From NCBI GenBank assembly GCA_964583095.1, contig CAZOVB010000114.1:1-7720 (forward strand): 7,720 nt of DNA, written 5' to 3'. Shown in pieces: positions 6,363 to 7,720 of this stretch. The position numbers and the translations under genes were made by a program. The notes under the pieces were generated by a model. That model saw only the letters and a list, made by a program, of their open reading frames with translations. It was not told the origin of the DNA and made no database searches. Positions within the stretch are counted from its first letter, which is position 1; each line of letters starts with the position of its first letter. The DNA is from CAZOVB01 sp964583095 (GTDB lineage Bacteria > Planctomycetota > Phycisphaerae > SM23-33).

Positions 6363-6364
6363 AT
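6359..6364 (+). promoter_or_regulatory. Possible -10 box of an xylB promoter
   Basis: TATAAT is a perfect -10 hexamer facing xylB. No good -35 exists at 16-18 bases upstream (TAAGTA at 17), so it would need an activator if used. The resulting leader would be about 240 bases. Confidence 0.3.
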
Positions 6365-6375
6365 TGTGTTAACAT

Positions 6376-6389
6376 TTGCAACGTTTAAA
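6376..6389. promoter_or_regulatory. Possible LacI-family-like operator
   Basis: TTGCAACGTTTAAA is an imperfect palindrome centred on CG with AACGTT at its core and TT...AA at its ends, the general shape of LacI/PurR-family sites. It lies just after the possible xylB -10 box, where a repressor would block transcription. A perfect TGTTAACA palindrome (6367-6374) is adjacent. No regulator gene is visible, so this is weak. Confidence 0.25.
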
Positions 6390-6426
6390 TTTAATCCTCC
6401 TGAGAATTCCTCTCACCTGCCTTCGG

Positions 6427-6440
6427 GGGTTCGTGAACCC
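6427..6440 (+). repeat. Short perfect inverted repeat in the xylB leader
   Basis: GGGTTC-GT-GAACCC is a 14-bp inverted repeat that could form a small hairpin (GGGTT/AACCC with loop CGTG) or act as a protein site. Related GGTTCA boxes recur at 6473-6478 and 6511-6516, the latter within a GGGG-TTCA-CCCC mini-hairpin (6509-6520). Confidence 0.3.
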
Positions 6441-6520
6441 GCGGCCCCGCCTTGCCAAGCCCGCGCGAAAATGGTTCAATTCACCCCGCGCCTGCCTCCC
6501 TGAGCAGAGGGGTTCACCCC

Positions 6521-6554
6521 GGATCCCTGCCCCGGCGAGACGGTGGCAGAATCC
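6521..6554 (+). promoter_or_regulatory. Stem-loop in the xylB leader
   Basis: GGAT (6521-6524) pairs with ATCC (6551-6554), CTGCC (6527-6531) with GGCAG (6545-6549) and CCG (6532-6534) with CGG (6541-6543), leaving loop GCGAGA. That is 12 base pairs with small bulges. It ends 58 bases before the xylB ATG. It matches no riboswitch class I recognise. Confidence 0.3.
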
Positions 6555-6612
6555 CGAGGACCATGAAAGCTCCCCGGGCTAATTCGCAACCAGACGTGAA
6601 AGGCAATGACAG

Positions 6613-7720
6613 ATGGCTACCTATCTCGGTATCGACGTGGGAACTTCCGGAACCAAGACCCTCCTGATGGATGCCGCCGCGCGTGTGTTGGCCACCGCCA
6701 CCGCCGAGCATGAAGTCCTTTCCCCCAAACCCGGATGGAGCGAGCAGAACCCAGACCAGTGGTGGCAGGCTACAGTGGAATCGGTCAAAAAGGCGATTCA
6801 AAAGGCCGGAACCGACCCCAAGGACGTCCAGGCCATCGGCTTCTCCGGCCAGATGCACGGGCTGGTGATCACCGACCAGGAAGGCAAGCCCCTTCGGCCC
6901 AGCCTGATCTGGAACGACCAGCGAACCGGGCCCCAGGCGGCCGAGATCGAGAAGACCGTCGGCGGGCGCGACAAGCTCATCGAGCTGACCGGCAATGCAG
7001 CCATGACCAGCTTCACTCTCACCAAGCTGCTCTGGGTCCGTCGGAACGAGCCGGAAATCTATGATCGTATCCGGCATTTCCTCCTGCCCAAGGATTACGT
7101 CCGCTTCTGCATGACCGGAACCTTCGCCGGCGACGTCTCGGACATGTCCGGGACCCTCATGCTCGACCAGAAAAAGCGAACCTGGTCGGAGGAAATCCTA
7201 TCGACCTTCCAGATCCCTCGCGAGATCCTCCCGGAGGTCATCGAATCTCACGAGGTGGCCGGCACGCTGACCCGCCGGGCGGCCGAGCAGTTGGGCCTGG
7301 CCCCGGGGGTCAAGGTCGTCGCCGGTGGGGGAGATCAGCCCGTCGGCGCCGTCGGAAACGGAGTGGTTCGCGACGGCCTGACCAGCGCGACCATGGGCAC
7401 CAGCGGCGTGGTCTTCACCCACTCCAGGGACTACACCATCGATCCCCAAAGCCGCGTCAACACCTTCTGCGCCTCGGTAGCAGGGGAGTACTGCGTCTTC
7501 GGCTGCGTGATGGCCGCCGGCGGCAGCCTGCAGTGGTACCGCAACACCCTGGCCCAGTTGGAGATGCGCCAGGCCCAGCAGAAGGGCGTCGACCCGTATG
7601 AGATCCTCACCGACCAGGCCTCCCAGGCCCCTGCCGGCTGCGAGGGGCTCTTCTTCCTGCCCTACCTGACCGGCGAGCGCACGCCCCATGCCGACCCGGA
7701 CGCCCGGGCCTGTTGGATCG
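6613..7720 (+). CDS. xylB: Xylulokinase, FGGY carbohydrate kinase family (3' end outside window)
   Basis: The 369 visible codons match E. coli XylB closely by eye along their length. The enzyme phosphorylates D-xylulose to xylulose 5-phosphate with ATP in the cytoplasm, feeding the pentose phosphate pathway. The N-terminal FGGY ATPase-fold domain shows GIDVGTSGTK (6-15), WSEQNPDQWW (42-51), SGQMHG (78-83), WNDQR (100-104), LLPKDYVRF (157-165) and DVSDMSGT (174-181). The linker to the second domain has VVAGGGD (235-241) with Asp241 as the expected catalytic base. MGTSGV (261-266) and FLPYLTGERTPH (348-359) follow. Roughly 110-140 residues are missing at the right edge. The ATG has a modest AAAGG about 9 bases upstream. 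The long structured leader and palindromic island upstream suggest regulated expression. Xylose isomerase or transporter genes may follow outside the window. Confidence 0.94.
   Translation, partial: MATYLGIDVGTSGTKTLLMDAAARVLATATAEHEVLSPKPGWSEQNPDQWWQATVESVKKAIQKAGTDPKDVQAIGFSGQMHGLVITDQEGKPLRPSLIWNDQRTGPQAAEIEKTVGGRDKLIELTGNAAMTSFTLTKLLWVRRNEPEIYDRIRHFLLPKDYVRFCMTGTFAGDVSDMSGTLMLDQKKRTWSEEILSTFQIPREILPEVIESHEVAGTLTRRAAEQLGLAPGVKVVAGGGDQPVGAVGNGVVRDGLTSATMGTSGVVFTHSRDYTIDPQSRVNTFCASVAGEYCVFGCVMAAGGSLQWYRNTLAQLEMRQAQQKGVDPYEILTDQASQAPAGCEGLFFLPYLTGERTPHADPDARACWI

Larger units (their letters stand above)
6275..6612. other. Divergent regulatory region between folC and xylB
   Basis: This 338-bp gap has two parts. 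Positions about 6317-6395 are strikingly AT-rich and full of short palindromes, unlike the GC-rich surroundings, and hold promoter-like boxes on both strands. Positions about 6400-6612 are GC-rich with hairpins and would be a long xylB leader. No convincing gene or RNA gene was found. A short frame MVQFTPRLPP (6471-6503) and a 34-codon frame (6563-6667) that overlaps the xylB start are open but poorly supported. Confidence 0.7.

Noticed and set aside
6471..6503. Ten-codon reading frame in the xylB leader
   Set aside because: No Shine-Dalgarno sequence and no sign of a leader-peptide codon run.
6425..6520. tRNA-like GGTTC boxes in the xylB leader
   Set aside because: No cloverleaf could be built. 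There is no acceptor stem or anticodon arm at the right distances, and the boxes are better explained as short inverted repeats.
6514..7077. 187-aa minus-strand frame opposite xylB
   Set aside because: The plus-strand frame matches xylulokinase motif by motif. This is an antisense shadow.

Overview
This is a GC-rich bacterial chromosomal window with an ordinary mix of housekeeping, sugar-metabolism and secreted-protein genes. The style suggests Planctomycetota (Phycisphaerae-like): long secreted proteins of unknown function with a pseudopilin-like tail, and a DUF1570-type lipoprotein metalloprotease. This taxonomic guess is an inference from protein style. No rRNA, tRNA, insertion sequence, prophage or CRISPR array was seen.

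Left part (1-3042, minus strand): two tandem genes encode related secreted proteins. The upstream one (691 aa) has a signal peptide, two diverged copies of one domain and a C-terminal pseudopilin-like segment. The downstream one (288 aa) has a signal peptide and a single copy of the domain. They are 85 bp apart, each with a good Shine-Dalgarno site, and probably form an operon that continues past the left edge (a TGATG stop/start overlap at 13-17).

Middle (3043-4333): a 147-bp divergent intergenic region with an extended -10 promoter leads into a plus-strand lipoprotein gene with a zinc-peptidase HEGLH motif. After it comes a 136-bp gap with a candidate promoter and a leader hairpin.

Right-centre (4334-6274): ptsN-like PTS EIIA (plus) converges on folC (minus). 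A strong hairpin between them has a U-tract only on the folC side. The folC promoter is near consensus and lies so close to the likely ATG that the mRNA should be almost leaderless.

Right end (6275-7720): a 338-bp divergent region starts with an AT-rich, palindrome-dense island and continues as a structured GC-rich leader. It leads into a xylulokinase gene (xylB, 369 codons visible) cut by the right edge, probably the first visible gene of a pentose-use operon.

The least described material is the secreted-protein family and its link to the divergent metalloprotease lipoprotein. Nothing in the window proves a new system. The most checkable leads are the modular duplication with its pseudopilin tail, the near-leaderless folC promoter, and the regulatory island between folC and xylB.
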